From the NCBI GenBank assembly GCA_964369475.1, contig CAYJFK010000047.1:1-19878 (forward strand): a stretch of DNA of 19,878 nucleotides, in the 5' to 3' direction. Positions 1-6,224 of this stretch are shown here, one piece after another. This stretch comes from CAYJFK01 sp964369475. GTDB lineage: Bacteria > Bacillota > Clostridia > Oscillospirales > Feifaniaceae. The translations under genes were made by a program, and so were the position numbers. Below the pieces are notes generated by a model. That model had not been told where the DNA came from. It saw only the letters and a list, made by a program, of their open reading frames with translations, and did not search any database. Each line of letters opens with the position of its first letter. Position 1 is the first letter of the stretch.

Positions 1-47
1 CGCCGCTCCCCCTCCTTCCGAAGGGGCTTGACTTAGGGTTTTTCTCC
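1..47. repeat. Inverted copy of an intergenic repeat (left copy)
   Basis: These 47 bases match the reverse complement of 555-601 at 43 of 47 positions by direct alignment. The match begins CGCCGCTCCCCC and ends GGGTTTTTCTCC. It stops after CTCC at position 47, and on the left it runs into the window edge, so the element may be longer. The two copies face each other around the small gene at 105-419. No coding function is evident. Confidence 0.75.
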
Positions 48-53
48 AGTCTG

Positions 54-90
54 AGCCAAGAAGATGTACTTTCATCTTCTTGGCTTTTTT
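54..90 (+). terminator. Intrinsic terminator, + strand
   Basis: A perfect 13-bp stem pairs 54-66 (AGCCAAGAAGATG) with 73-85 around a 6-nt loop, and a run of T follows to position 90. The T run lies only on the + strand side, so it should end a + strand transcript entering from left of the window. It could still form structure at the end of the minus-strand gene at 105-419, but there is no T tract on that side. Confidence 0.8.
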
Positions 91-104
91 GCCTCTTAAC
101 ATTC

Positions 105-419
105 TCAACCGTGTATATGACCTACCTCTGCCGCTTTGCAGCCAAAGATCTCTGCAAGTTCGTCGCACTTTGCGACTCTAAGCCTTGCGTATCTTCGCCT
201 CATTATGTCGACAATCTCGCCAGCCCCCTCGCCCATATCAAGTGCAATTATCTCGGCATAGGGCACGCACCGAACGGCACTTTCTATTGCCATTTCAGCG
301 CTCTCCTTGCATATAGGGACTACCATATATATCTGCCTGCTCGCAGAAGGGGCACAGAGTATCGCCAAAATATAACAAGAGAGCGAAGCTATACTTATAA
401 CCGCAACAAGATTTGCCAT
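105..419 (-). CDS. Small membrane-anchored protein of unknown function (104 aa)
   Basis: I do not recognise this family. The ATG at 419 is preceded by GAGGTGAT at good spacing, which makes it a better start than the longer open frame reaching 815, because that extension runs through intergenic hairpin repeats. The protein begins with one hydrophobic segment (about residues 4-22, LVAVISIASLSCYILAILC). A soluble part follows with VVPICKESAEMAIESAVRCV, an acidic Gly-rich stretch (LDMGEGAGEIVDIM) and an Arg-rich run (MRRRYARLR). The predicted topology is a single N-terminal anchor with the rest in one compartment; the side is not decidable here. It stands alone on the minus strand, between a + strand terminator and a hairpin cluster. 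A real gene is likely from the RBS and the protein-like composition; the function is unknown. Confidence 0.6.
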   Translation of the reverse strand: MANLVAVISIASLSCYILAILCAPSASRQIYMVVPICKESAEMAIESAVRCVPYAEIIALDMGEGAGEIVDIMRRRYARLRVAKCDELAEIFGCKAAEVGHIHG

Positions 420-501
420 ACATATCACCTCGATATATACTATGGCACACTTATACTTTGTGTGATTGCCATAATACGCCAATGCAAAGGCACGCACTTT
501 C

Positions 502-744
502 TTTGCCCCACAGGGCAAGCGAAAATAGCCCCCTCGACGGGGGCTGTTTTCGCAGGAGAAAAACCCAAAATCAAGCCCATTCGGAAGGTGGGGGAGCGGC
601 GAGGGGGCACCATCAGGGTGCCCTCTGGCGTTAAATTCCCGCCCCGAGGGCGTTAAAATCAGCTTTAGCTGATTTCTCAGCTTGGAGAAAACACTTTTTC
701 TCCAAGCTGAATATCCCCCTCGACGGGGGCTATTTTCGCAGGAG
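502..744. repeat. Cluster of hairpins and short repeats in intergenic DNA
   Basis: Consecutive inverted repeats are readable: about 502-517 (TTGCCC/GGGCAA); 519-533 with 539-553 (15 bp, one G:T); 602-611 with 617-626; 656-664 with 667-675; 677-691 with 696-710 (15 bp perfect, loop CACT); and CCCCC/GGGGG at 715-729. The block 529-558 recurs directly at 715-744 with 29 of 30 bases identical. Frames that stay open through this block yield Arg/Gly/Pro-rich, low-complexity peptides and have no RBS, so I treat it as non-coding. It may be a compound palindromic repeat family, possibly mobile in the way REP/MITE elements are. Confidence 0.7.
555..601. repeat. Inverted copy of an intergenic repeat (right copy)
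   Basis: This is the partner of 1-47 in opposite orientation, 43/47 identical; the mismatches are at repeat positions 13, 23, 32 and 35. It is joined directly to the hairpin at 519-553, whereas the copy at 1-47 is joined to unrelated sequence. The repeated unit therefore ends near GGAG at 555. Confidence 0.75.
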
Positions 745-867
745 TACGACAAGGAACCCCCATGACACACATACATTCTCGGTAGCTTTTGACCGCAAAA
801 TAAGAAAAATCGCATTTTTTAGCAGATTTAGCACTATATATACCCTCTTATTTGTACCATTTGCACC

Positions 868-897
868 TTGACACATATTTGTTAAAAGTGATAAAAT
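868..897 (+). promoter_or_regulatory. Sigma-A-type promoter of the purECF operon
   Basis: TTGACA (868-873) and TAAAAT (892-897) are separated by 18 bp, about 40 bp ahead of purE. A strong RBS, AGGAGGT (927-933), precedes the ATG at 938. I saw no recognisable guanine riboswitch or other known aptamer between promoter and start; the leader would be only about 35 nt. Confidence 0.7.
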
Positions 898-937
898 TAT
901 CTCGTTATTTTTGTATACTTTTTTATAGGAGGTCTGC

Positions 938-1426
938 ATGAAAAAAGTGCTTGTCATCATGGGGAGCGATAGCGATTTCCCCATAGTCGAGGGCGCACTT
1001 GCTACTTTAAAGGATTTGGAAATTCCCTTTGAAGCGCATGTCTGCTCTGCACATCGTACACCCGATTACGCCGCAGAACTTGCGGGGGGCGCACTGAAGA
1101 ATGGTTTTGGCGCAATTATTGCATTTGCAGGAAAGGCGGCTCACCTTGCAGGTGTCTTGGCCGCATTCACAACACTTCCCGTTATAGCGGTACCTGTTAG
1201 TTCCAAAACGCTCGACGGGCTCGACGCTCTGCTTGCCATGGTGCAAATGCCATCGGGCGTGCCTGTTGCTACCGTCGCGATAGACGGTGCAAAGAACGGT
1301 GCTCTGCTTGCGGCTCAGATTTTGGCCGTTGGCGACGAGGGGCTTATGCAAAAGCTTATTGACAAAAAGGCCGCAATGGTGGCTGAAGTAAGACGTAAAG
1401 ACGAGCTAATTCAAGGGAGGCTGTAA
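938..1426 (+). CDS. purE: N5-carboxyaminoimidazole ribonucleotide mutase (PurE)
   Basis: Class I PurE, a cytoplasmic enzyme that converts N5-CAIR to CAIR in de novo purine synthesis. The 162 residues are the usual length. Family motifs are clear: MGSDSDFPIV at 8-17 (substrate phosphate loop), CSAHRTP with the catalytic His at about 36-42, AGKAAHLAGV at about 65-74, and QMPSGVPVATVAI at about 103-115. It opens the operon; purC starts only 2 nt after the stop, and the purC RBS (AAGGGAGG) lies in the last codons of purE, so translation is probably coupled. AHLAGV and SDF replace the textbook AHLPGM and SDL/SDW. From memory this is normal for clostridial PurE, not damage. No purK is present in the window. 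Confidence 0.95.
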   Translation: MKKVLVIMGSDSDFPIVEGALATLKDLEIPFEAHVCSAHRTPDYAAELAGGALKNGFGAIIAFAGKAAHLAGVLAAFTTLPVIAVPVSSKTLDGLDALLAMVQMPSGVPVATVAIDGAKNGALLAAQILAVGDEGLMQKLIDKKAAMVAEVRRKDELIQGRL

Positions 1427-1428
1427 AA

Positions 1429-2133
1429 ATGGAAAAGAGAGAACAAATGTATGAAGGCAAGGCCAAAAAGGTCTTTGCCACAGAGGATGCAGGTCTTGTA
1501 GTCGTTAGCTACAAGGACGATGCAACGGCTTTTAACGGACAAAAGAAGGGCACAATTATGGGCAAGGGCGCAGTTAACAACCGCATGAGCAACCGCCTTA
1601 TGTCGCTTCTTGAAAAAGAGGGTGTTCCCACTCATTTTGTCAAAGAGCTAAACGACCGTGAAACTGTCGTTAAAAAGGTAAAAATTGTACCGCTTGAAGT
1701 TATTGTTAGAAATATTGCGGCAGGCTCTATGGCAAAGCGCCTTGGACTTGAGGAAGGCCTAAAGCTAACAACAACCGTTTTTGAAATATGCTACAAAAAT
1801 GACGATCTTGGCGATCCGCTAATAAACGACTACCATGCAATTGCAACCGGTATGGCTACAAAAGAGGAGCTCGACAAGATTTACGATTACACTGCAAAGG
1901 TTAACAACTTTCTAAAGACATATCTGCTTGAAGCAGGGCTTATCCTCGTAGACTTCAAGCTTGAATTTGGTATAGATAACGACGGCAACCTAATTCTTGC
2001 CGACGAGATTTCTCCCGATACATGCCGTCTATGGGACGCAAAGACAGGCGATAAGCTCGACAAAGACCGCTTCCGCCGTGATCTACCCGACCCAGAGGGC
2101 GCTTACAGTGAAGTTGCCCGTCGTCTATTGTAA
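1429..2133 (+). CDS. purC: Phosphoribosylaminoimidazole-succinocarboxamide synthase (SAICAR synthetase)
   Basis: PurC joins CAIR and aspartate with ATP hydrolysis to give SAICAR, the step after PurE. Its 234 residues match the bacterial single-domain form. Family features visible in order are the N-terminal YEGKAKKVFAT (about 8-18), the nucleotide-binding region around FNGQKKGTIMGKGAVNNRMS, the VIVRNIAAGSMAKRLG block (about 91-106), DPLINDYHA (about 128-136), and LILVDFKLEFG and LADEISPDTCRLWD (about 171-205). The start follows purE by 2 nt. The next gene starts 9 nt after its stop, so the three genes are almost certainly cotranscribed. Confidence 0.96.
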   Translation: MEKREQMYEGKAKKVFATEDAGLVVVSYKDDATAFNGQKKGTIMGKGAVNNRMSNRLMSLLEKEGVPTHFVKELNDRETVVKKVKIVPLEVIVRNIAAGSMAKRLGLEEGLKLTTTVFEICYKNDDLGDPLINDYHAIATGMATKEELDKIYDYTAKVNNFLKTYLLEAGLILVDFKLEFGIDNDGNLILADEISPDTCRLWDAKTGDKLDKDRFRRDLPDPEGAYSEVARRLL

Positions 2134-2142
2134 GGGGGCGAC

Positions 2143-3555
2143 ATGGGAGGATTTTTTGGTGTAGCATCGAGAGAAGATTGCGTTTTTGACGTGTTTTTTG
2201 GTACAGACTATCATTCTCACCTTGGCACAAGGCGTGGCGGCATGGTCTTTCACGACTTTGAAAAGGGTTTTCAGCGTGCCATTCACAATATAGAAAACTC
2301 ACCCTTTAGAACAAAGTTCGAGCGTGACACAGAGGGCTTTATAGGCAACATCGGCATGGGTTGCATTAGCGACATGGAGCCACAGCCCATACTTGTTCGC
2401 TCGTCGCTCGGCACATTTGCCGTAGTTTCGGTCGGTCGCATAAACAATATAGAAGAACTTTCAAATATCGTTTTGTCGGAAGGCAGTGGCCACTTTTTTG
2501 AGCTGTCGGGCGGCAAGGTAAACCCAACAGAGGTCGTGGCCTCGCTCATTGCTCGCAAGGGTGATATTGTAGAGGGAATTAAGTATGTTCAAGAGGTTGT
2601 GGAGGGTTCTATAAGCCTTTTGGTGCTAACTCCCGACTGCATATATGCCGCCCGTGATAAATACGGTCGCACACCTATTTTGATAGGCCACAAAGAGGGC
2701 GCATACTGTGCCTCTTTCGAGTCCTTTGCCTATTTGAATTTAGGCTACTCCGACAGCTACGAGCTCGGCCCACGAGAGATTGTGCGCATGACGAGCGAGG
2801 GGGTCGAGACAGTCTCTGCCGCCGGCGACGACATGAAGATCTGTGCATTTTTGTGGACATATTTCGGTTATCCCACATCTTCTTACGAGGGTGTTAATGT
2901 CGAAAAAATGCGTTACAGATGCGGCGAACTGCTCTCGGTCGGCGAGACGGCAAATGTCGACTGCATTGCAGGTGTTCCCGATTCGGGCACGGCTCATGCT
3001 ATGGGCTTTGCATATGCCTCGGGTATACCCTTTAGCCGTCCTCTAATAAAGTACACACCAACATGGCCGAGAAGTTTTATGCCGCAAAACCAAAAGATGA
3101 GAAGTCTTATAGCCAAGATGAAGCTTGTGCCTGTCGATGCGCTTATCAGAGACCAGAATCTACTTCTTGTAGACGACTCTGTCGTTAGAGGCACGCAGAT
3201 TAGGGATACCGTTGGCTATCTGTACGAACACGGCGCAAAGAGCGTTCACATTCGCCCTGCTTGCCCTCCGCTTGTCTTTGGTTGTAAGTATCTTAACTTC
3301 TCACGTTCGGTTTCTATCGAGGATTTGATAGTCCGCCGCATAATAAAGGAGAGAGAGGGCTCGGCAGAACCCGCTGCGGCAAAGCTTGCGCCATATCTCG
3401 ATCCGAGCAGTAAGCAGTATCTTGAAACAGAAAAGCGAGTTGCCGAGATTGCAGGCATAGATTCGATGCGCTTCCAAAAGCTCGACGACCTTGTTGCCTC
3501 AATCGGTATAGACAAGTGCAAGGTATGTACATATTGCTGGAACGGCGTGGAGTAA
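2143..3555 (+). CDS. purF: Amidophosphoribosyltransferase-like protein (PurF family) lacking the catalytic Cys1
   Basis: This is a 470-residue PurF-family protein: an N-terminal Ntn glutaminase-like fold joined to a phosphoribosyltransferase domain. PurF normally makes phosphoribosylamine from PRPP and glutamine. The PRPP loop is intact at about 341-351 (LLVDDSVVRGT). Cysteines at 234, 374/381 and 459/462/465 sit where an Fe-S cluster is held in B. subtilis PurF. The start reads MGGFFGV, where canonical enzymes read CGVFGI after propeptide removal, so the nucleophile Cys is Gly. The glutamine-site NG is also altered (GRINNIEE at about 98-105). ATG 2143 has an RBS (AAGGGGG), and no upstream in-frame Cys is supported. 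I recall this GGFFG form, annotated as PurF, in Clostridia and Bacteroidetes. Ammonia-dependent activity, or another PRPP-dependent role, is inference. Confidence 0.85.
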   Translation: MGGFFGVASREDCVFDVFFGTDYHSHLGTRRGGMVFHDFEKGFQRAIHNIENSPFRTKFERDTEGFIGNIGMGCISDMEPQPILVRSSLGTFAVVSVGRINNIEELSNIVLSEGSGHFFELSGGKVNPTEVVASLIARKGDIVEGIKYVQEVVEGSISLLVLTPDCIYAARDKYGRTPILIGHKEGAYCASFESFAYLNLGYSDSYELGPREIVRMTSEGVETVSAAGDDMKICAFLWTYFGYPTSSYEGVNVEKMRYRCGELLSVGETANVDCIAGVPDSGTAHAMGFAYASGIPFSRPLIKYTPTWPRSFMPQNQKMRSLIAKMKLVPVDALIRDQNLLLVDDSVVRGTQIRDTVGYLYEHGAKSVHIRPACPPLVFGCKYLNFSRSVSIEDLIVRRIIKEREGSAEPAAAKLAPYLDPSSKQYLETEKRVAEIAGIDSMRFQKLDDLVASIGIDKCKVCTYCWNGVE

Positions 3556-3599
3556 AAGGGGCGATTTCGGATATTGCCAAATTGCCGCAAGATAAAAAT

Positions 3600-3625
3600 A
3601 AGGGGTTGCCTTGTGGCAACCCCTT
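3600..3625 (-). terminator. Hairpin between convergent purF and methyltransferase genes
   Basis: A perfect 11-bp stem pairs 3600-3610 (AAGGGGTTGCC) with 3615-3625 around the loop TTGT. On the minus strand it is followed by TATTTTTATC, so it best fits termination of the methyltransferase transcript. On the + strand only a weak, delayed T-rich stretch follows, so it may also stop the pur operon partially. Confidence 0.7.
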
Positions 3626-3685
3626 GTAAAAGTTCTGATTTATTTTTGCGACACATTGTCAGCTTGCTTTTAGCGCTTATAAAGA

Positions 3686-4267
3686 CTACCTCTTTGTTGC
3701 AACGCCGTAGAGGAATATTCTTCCGCAACTTGCGACGTTCTCGACCTTAAAGCCTGCTACATCGAGCATCTTCATTATGTTGCGTTTAACGCTACCTTGG
3801 CTCGTTAGGCTCTTAAAAAAGTGTGTGCCGTCGAATACAAGCCCTGCAAACCCTCTTGGCCTGTCGTACTCCATAAAGAGTATCTGACCACCGGGGCGAA
3901 GCACCCTTCTTATTTCGGCAAGGGCGACATATGGCTCCTTTATTGCCGACAGTGCAAGAAAAACACATGCATAGTCGTATGAACAATTGCTTATTGGCAA
4001 TTTTGAATTTGTGTTTGGTACAAAGGTCACCGGTAGGCGGCCAAAGTCGAACTCCTTAACGGCGGTCGAAAAACGGTTATCGACAACAGTTAGGGAGGAC
4101 ATATGCTCTATTGGGAAATAAGGCAAACTTCTGCCGTTTCCTCCACATAGCTCTATAACGTCTCCCGACACCTGCGATAACATTGCCTTTCTAACTGTAA
4201 TAAGCACGCTTTCTCTTTGTACCTTACCTTCCGGCGGCAAGTTGCGCTTTTTTCCTCGATTTTGCAT
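3686..4267 (-). CDS. Class I SAM-dependent methyltransferase, substrate unknown
   Basis: 193 residues with a Rossmann-type methyltransferase core. Motif I is VIELCGGNGRSL (37-48), with GGNG in place of the more usual GxGxG. VVD (61-63) is the likely ribose-binding acidic strand end. The post-motif block YDYACVFLALSAIKEP (98-112) and RRVLRPGGQILFMEY (120-134) are typical of the Methyltransf_11/UbiE-like group. The N-terminus is basic (KKR). It has its own RBS (GGAGGT at about 4272-4279). It is monocistronic and convergent with purF. A small-molecule or quinone-like substrate is possible, but nothing in the neighbourhood identifies it. Confidence 0.8.
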   Translation of the reverse strand: MQNRGKKRNLPPEGKVQRESVLITVRKAMLSQVSGDVIELCGGNGRSLPYFPIEHMSSLTVVDNRFSTAVKEFDFGRLPVTFVPNTNSKLPISNCSYDYACVFLALSAIKEPYVALAEIRRVLRPGGQILFMEYDRPRGFAGLVFDGTHFFKSLTSQGSVKRNIMKMLDVAGFKVENVASCGRIFLYGVATKR

Positions 4268-4408
4268 CTTCTACCTCCGATTGTAATTCGTCTTTGGCAA
4301 TATTAACACATCTCGGGCCTGTTGTACAGTGCTTAATTGTAAATATTTTTTGAAATTAGCGGTTAAATTATAAACAAATAATGTCTAATATATTAAAGGA
4401 GGTCAAAA

Positions 4409-5230
4409 ATGCGTGATAATTCTAAGTTAATGTCGATTTCAAATAAAGTAAGGCAGCATATAATTCGCTCGGTATATCTTGCAAAATCGGGTCACCCCGG
4501 TGGCTCGCTTTCTATTGCCGATATACTTACAGCGCTTTATTTTGACGAAATGAATGTAGACCCCCAAAACCCCAAGGACAAGGATAGAGACAGATTTGTG
4601 CTCTCCAAGGGGCACACAGCGCCTGCTCTATACGGTACTCTTTGCGAAAAGGGCTACTTTGGCGCAGAGGAGCTCGATAAGCTTCGCAAGCCCCATGCAA
4701 TGCTCCAAGGTCACCCCGATATGAAGGGCACTCCCGGTGTTGACATGTCGACAGGTTCTTTGGGTCTTGGCATTTCTTCGGCCTGCGGCATGGCAAAGGC
4801 CGCCAAGGTTTACGGCGACAATTACAGGGTATACACTATTTTGGGCGATGGCGAGATGCAAGAGGGTCAGGTCTTTGAGGCTTTGATGTTTGCCGCTCAC
4901 TATAAGCTCGATAATCTTTGCGTTATTATAGACTTTAACGGCCTGCAAATAGACGGCGACATAACAAAGGTTATGAACCCCTGCCCGATAGATACAAAGC
5001 TCGAGGCCTTCGGCTTTGAGGTTGCCGTTATAGACGGACATAACTTTGACGAGATATTTAAGGCTCTTGACAGGGCAAAGACTGTAAAGGGTAAACCCTT
5101 TGCAATAGTTGCAAAGACCGTAAAGGGCAAGGGTGTTTCCTATATGGAAAATCAGGCGGGCTGGCACGGCAATGCACCAAACGCAGAGCAGTACGAGATC
5201 GCCATGAAAGAGCTTGGAGGTGCGATATGA
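4409..5230 (+). CDS. tktA: Transketolase, N-terminal (thiamine diphosphate-binding) subunit
   Basis: First half of a split transketolase (273 aa). Transketolase moves two-carbon units between sugar phosphates in the non-oxidative pentose phosphate pathway, feeding ribose 5-phosphate to PRPP and purines. The ThDP motif runs from GDG (146-148) to NG (177-178). Conserved histidines occur in SGHPGG (29), KGHTAP (69) and GHPD (102). The start has an excellent RBS, AAAGGAGGTC, at about 7-nt spacing. The gene ends by overlapping the next one through ATGA, the standard arrangement for the two-subunit form in Firmicutes and archaea. I could not define a convincing promoter in the 141 bp upstream, although it is AT-rich. 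Confidence 0.93.
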   Translation: MRDNSKLMSISNKVRQHIIRSVYLAKSGHPGGSLSIADILTALYFDEMNVDPQNPKDKDRDRFVLSKGHTAPALYGTLCEKGYFGAEELDKLRKPHAMLQGHPDMKGTPGVDMSTGSLGLGISSACGMAKAAKVYGDNYRVYTILGDGEMQEGQVFEALMFAAHYKLDNLCVIIDFNGLQIDGDITKVMNPCPIDTKLEAFGFEVAVIDGHNFDEIFKALDRAKTVKGKPFAIVAKTVKGKGVSYMENQAGWHGNAPNAEQYEIAMKELGGAI

Positions 5231-6132
5231 AGGCTACAAGAGAAGCATACGGCGAAGCTTTAGCCGAGTTTGGCGCAAAGTACGACTTTTTGGTGCTCGA
5301 TGCAGACCTTTCTAAGTCGACAAAGACTGCGACCTTCCAAAAGGATTTCCCCGACAGGTTTATAAACTGCGGCATTGCAGAGGGCAACATGATGGGAGTT
5401 GCGGCAGGTCTTGCCTCGACAGGTCGCCCTGTTTTTGCCTCCTCCTTTGCCATGTTTGCGGCAGGTCGTGCATACGATGCCGTTAGAAACGGCATTGGCT
5501 ATCCCCACCTAAATGTAAAGATAGGCGCTTCTCATGCAGGTATATCTGTCGGCGAGGACGGGGCTACCCACCAGTGCATCGAGGACTTAGGGCTTATGAG
5601 GGGTATCCCCGGCATGGTGGTATGCTGTCCTGCCGATGCCACGTCGACAAGGCTTGCCGTTGAGGCGGCAATAAAGCACGACGGGCCTGTTTATATAAGG
5701 CTCGGCCGCTTAGCATCGCCCGAGGTCGGCGGAGAGGGCTTTGAGTTTGGCAAGGGTCGTGTACTAAAAGATGGTACAGATCTAACAATTGTTGCCTGCG
5801 GCCTTATGGTTGCCGAGGCGCTGTCTGCCGCTGAGATACTAAAAGGCAAGGGGCTGTCGGCCGCCGTTATCGACATGCACACGATTAAGCCGCTCGACGA
5901 GGCTCTTATTACAGAGTATGCCAAGAAGACAGGCAAGATAGTTACGGTCGAGGAGCACAGCGTTATAAATGGGCTTGGCTCTGCCGTCTGCGAATGCCTT
6001 GCGGGCACTTGCCCTGTTCCCGTGCAGAGAATAGGCGTGAAGGACACCTTTGGTCAGTCAGGCCCTGCCAAGGAGCTACTTGATATATACGGCCTTACAG
6101 GAGAGCATATAGCGGCGGCTATACTCGGTTAG
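5227..6132 (+). CDS. tktB: Transketolase, C-terminal subunit
   Basis: Second half of the split enzyme (301 aa), carrying the pyrimidine-binding and C-terminal domains. CGIAEGNMMGVAAGLA (48-62) contains the Glu (52) that activates the thiamine aminopyrimidine. FASSFAMFAAGRAYDAVRN (70-88) and ASHAGISVGEDGATHQ (101-116) are the usual transketolase/DXS-like blocks. The C-terminal domain has VEEHSVINGLGSAV. Its start codon overlaps the stop of the N-terminal subunit by 4 bp, implying translational coupling and equal subunit production. A pyruvate dehydrogenase E1-like or DXS-like role is less likely, because both halves match transketolase order and length. Confidence 0.93.
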   Translation: MKATREAYGEALAEFGAKYDFLVLDADLSKSTKTATFQKDFPDRFINCGIAEGNMMGVAAGLASTGRPVFASSFAMFAAGRAYDAVRNGIGYPHLNVKIGASHAGISVGEDGATHQCIEDLGLMRGIPGMVVCCPADATSTRLAVEAAIKHDGPVYIRLGRLASPEVGGEGFEFGKGRVLKDGTDLTIVACGLMVAEALSAAEILKGKGLSAAVIDMHTIKPLDEALITEYAKKTGKIVTVEEHSVINGLGSAVCECLAGTCPVPVQRIGVKDTFGQSGPAKELLDIYGLTGEHIAAAILG

Positions 6133-6162
6133 GTAATAGTTTAGATAGTTTTATATAACGAG

Positions 6163-6206
6163 ATGGGCTGTGACGAAAAATCGTCACAGCCCATTTTATA
6201 GCATTT
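6163..6206 (+). terminator. Intrinsic terminator of the transketolase operon
   Basis: A perfect 14-bp stem pairs 6163-6176 (ATGGGCTGTGACGA) with 6181-6194 around the loop AAAA. It is followed on the + strand by TTTATAGCATTTTT. The minus-strand side has no T run directly after the hairpin, so this mainly ends the tkt transcript, although the convergent UPF0210 gene finishes at 6225. Confidence 0.85.
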
Positions 6207-6224
6207 TTACATTTTTTAAAATAA

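Noticed and set aside
111..656. 181-aa + strand open frame
   Set aside because: No RBS, low-complexity end in repeat DNA, and opposite to the better supported minus-strand gene.
105..815. Long minus-strand frame extending the small protein to 236 aa
   Set aside because: The extra N-terminal part translates the intergenic hairpins and both copies of the direct repeat (two near-identical ENSPRRGGY peptides), has no RBS, and hides a good RBS-ATG at 419.
745..937. Possible purine riboswitch ahead of purE
   Set aside because: I could not find guanine or other purine aptamer signatures, and the leader from the -10 box is only about 35 nt.
4628..5167. 179-aa minus-strand frame inside the transketolase gene
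   Set aside because: Antisense shadow of conserved transketolase sequence with no recognisable motif or RBS.
6163..6194. Terminator for the minus-strand UPF0210 gene
   Set aside because: The T-rich tail lies on the + strand side only; no T run follows the stem on the minus strand.
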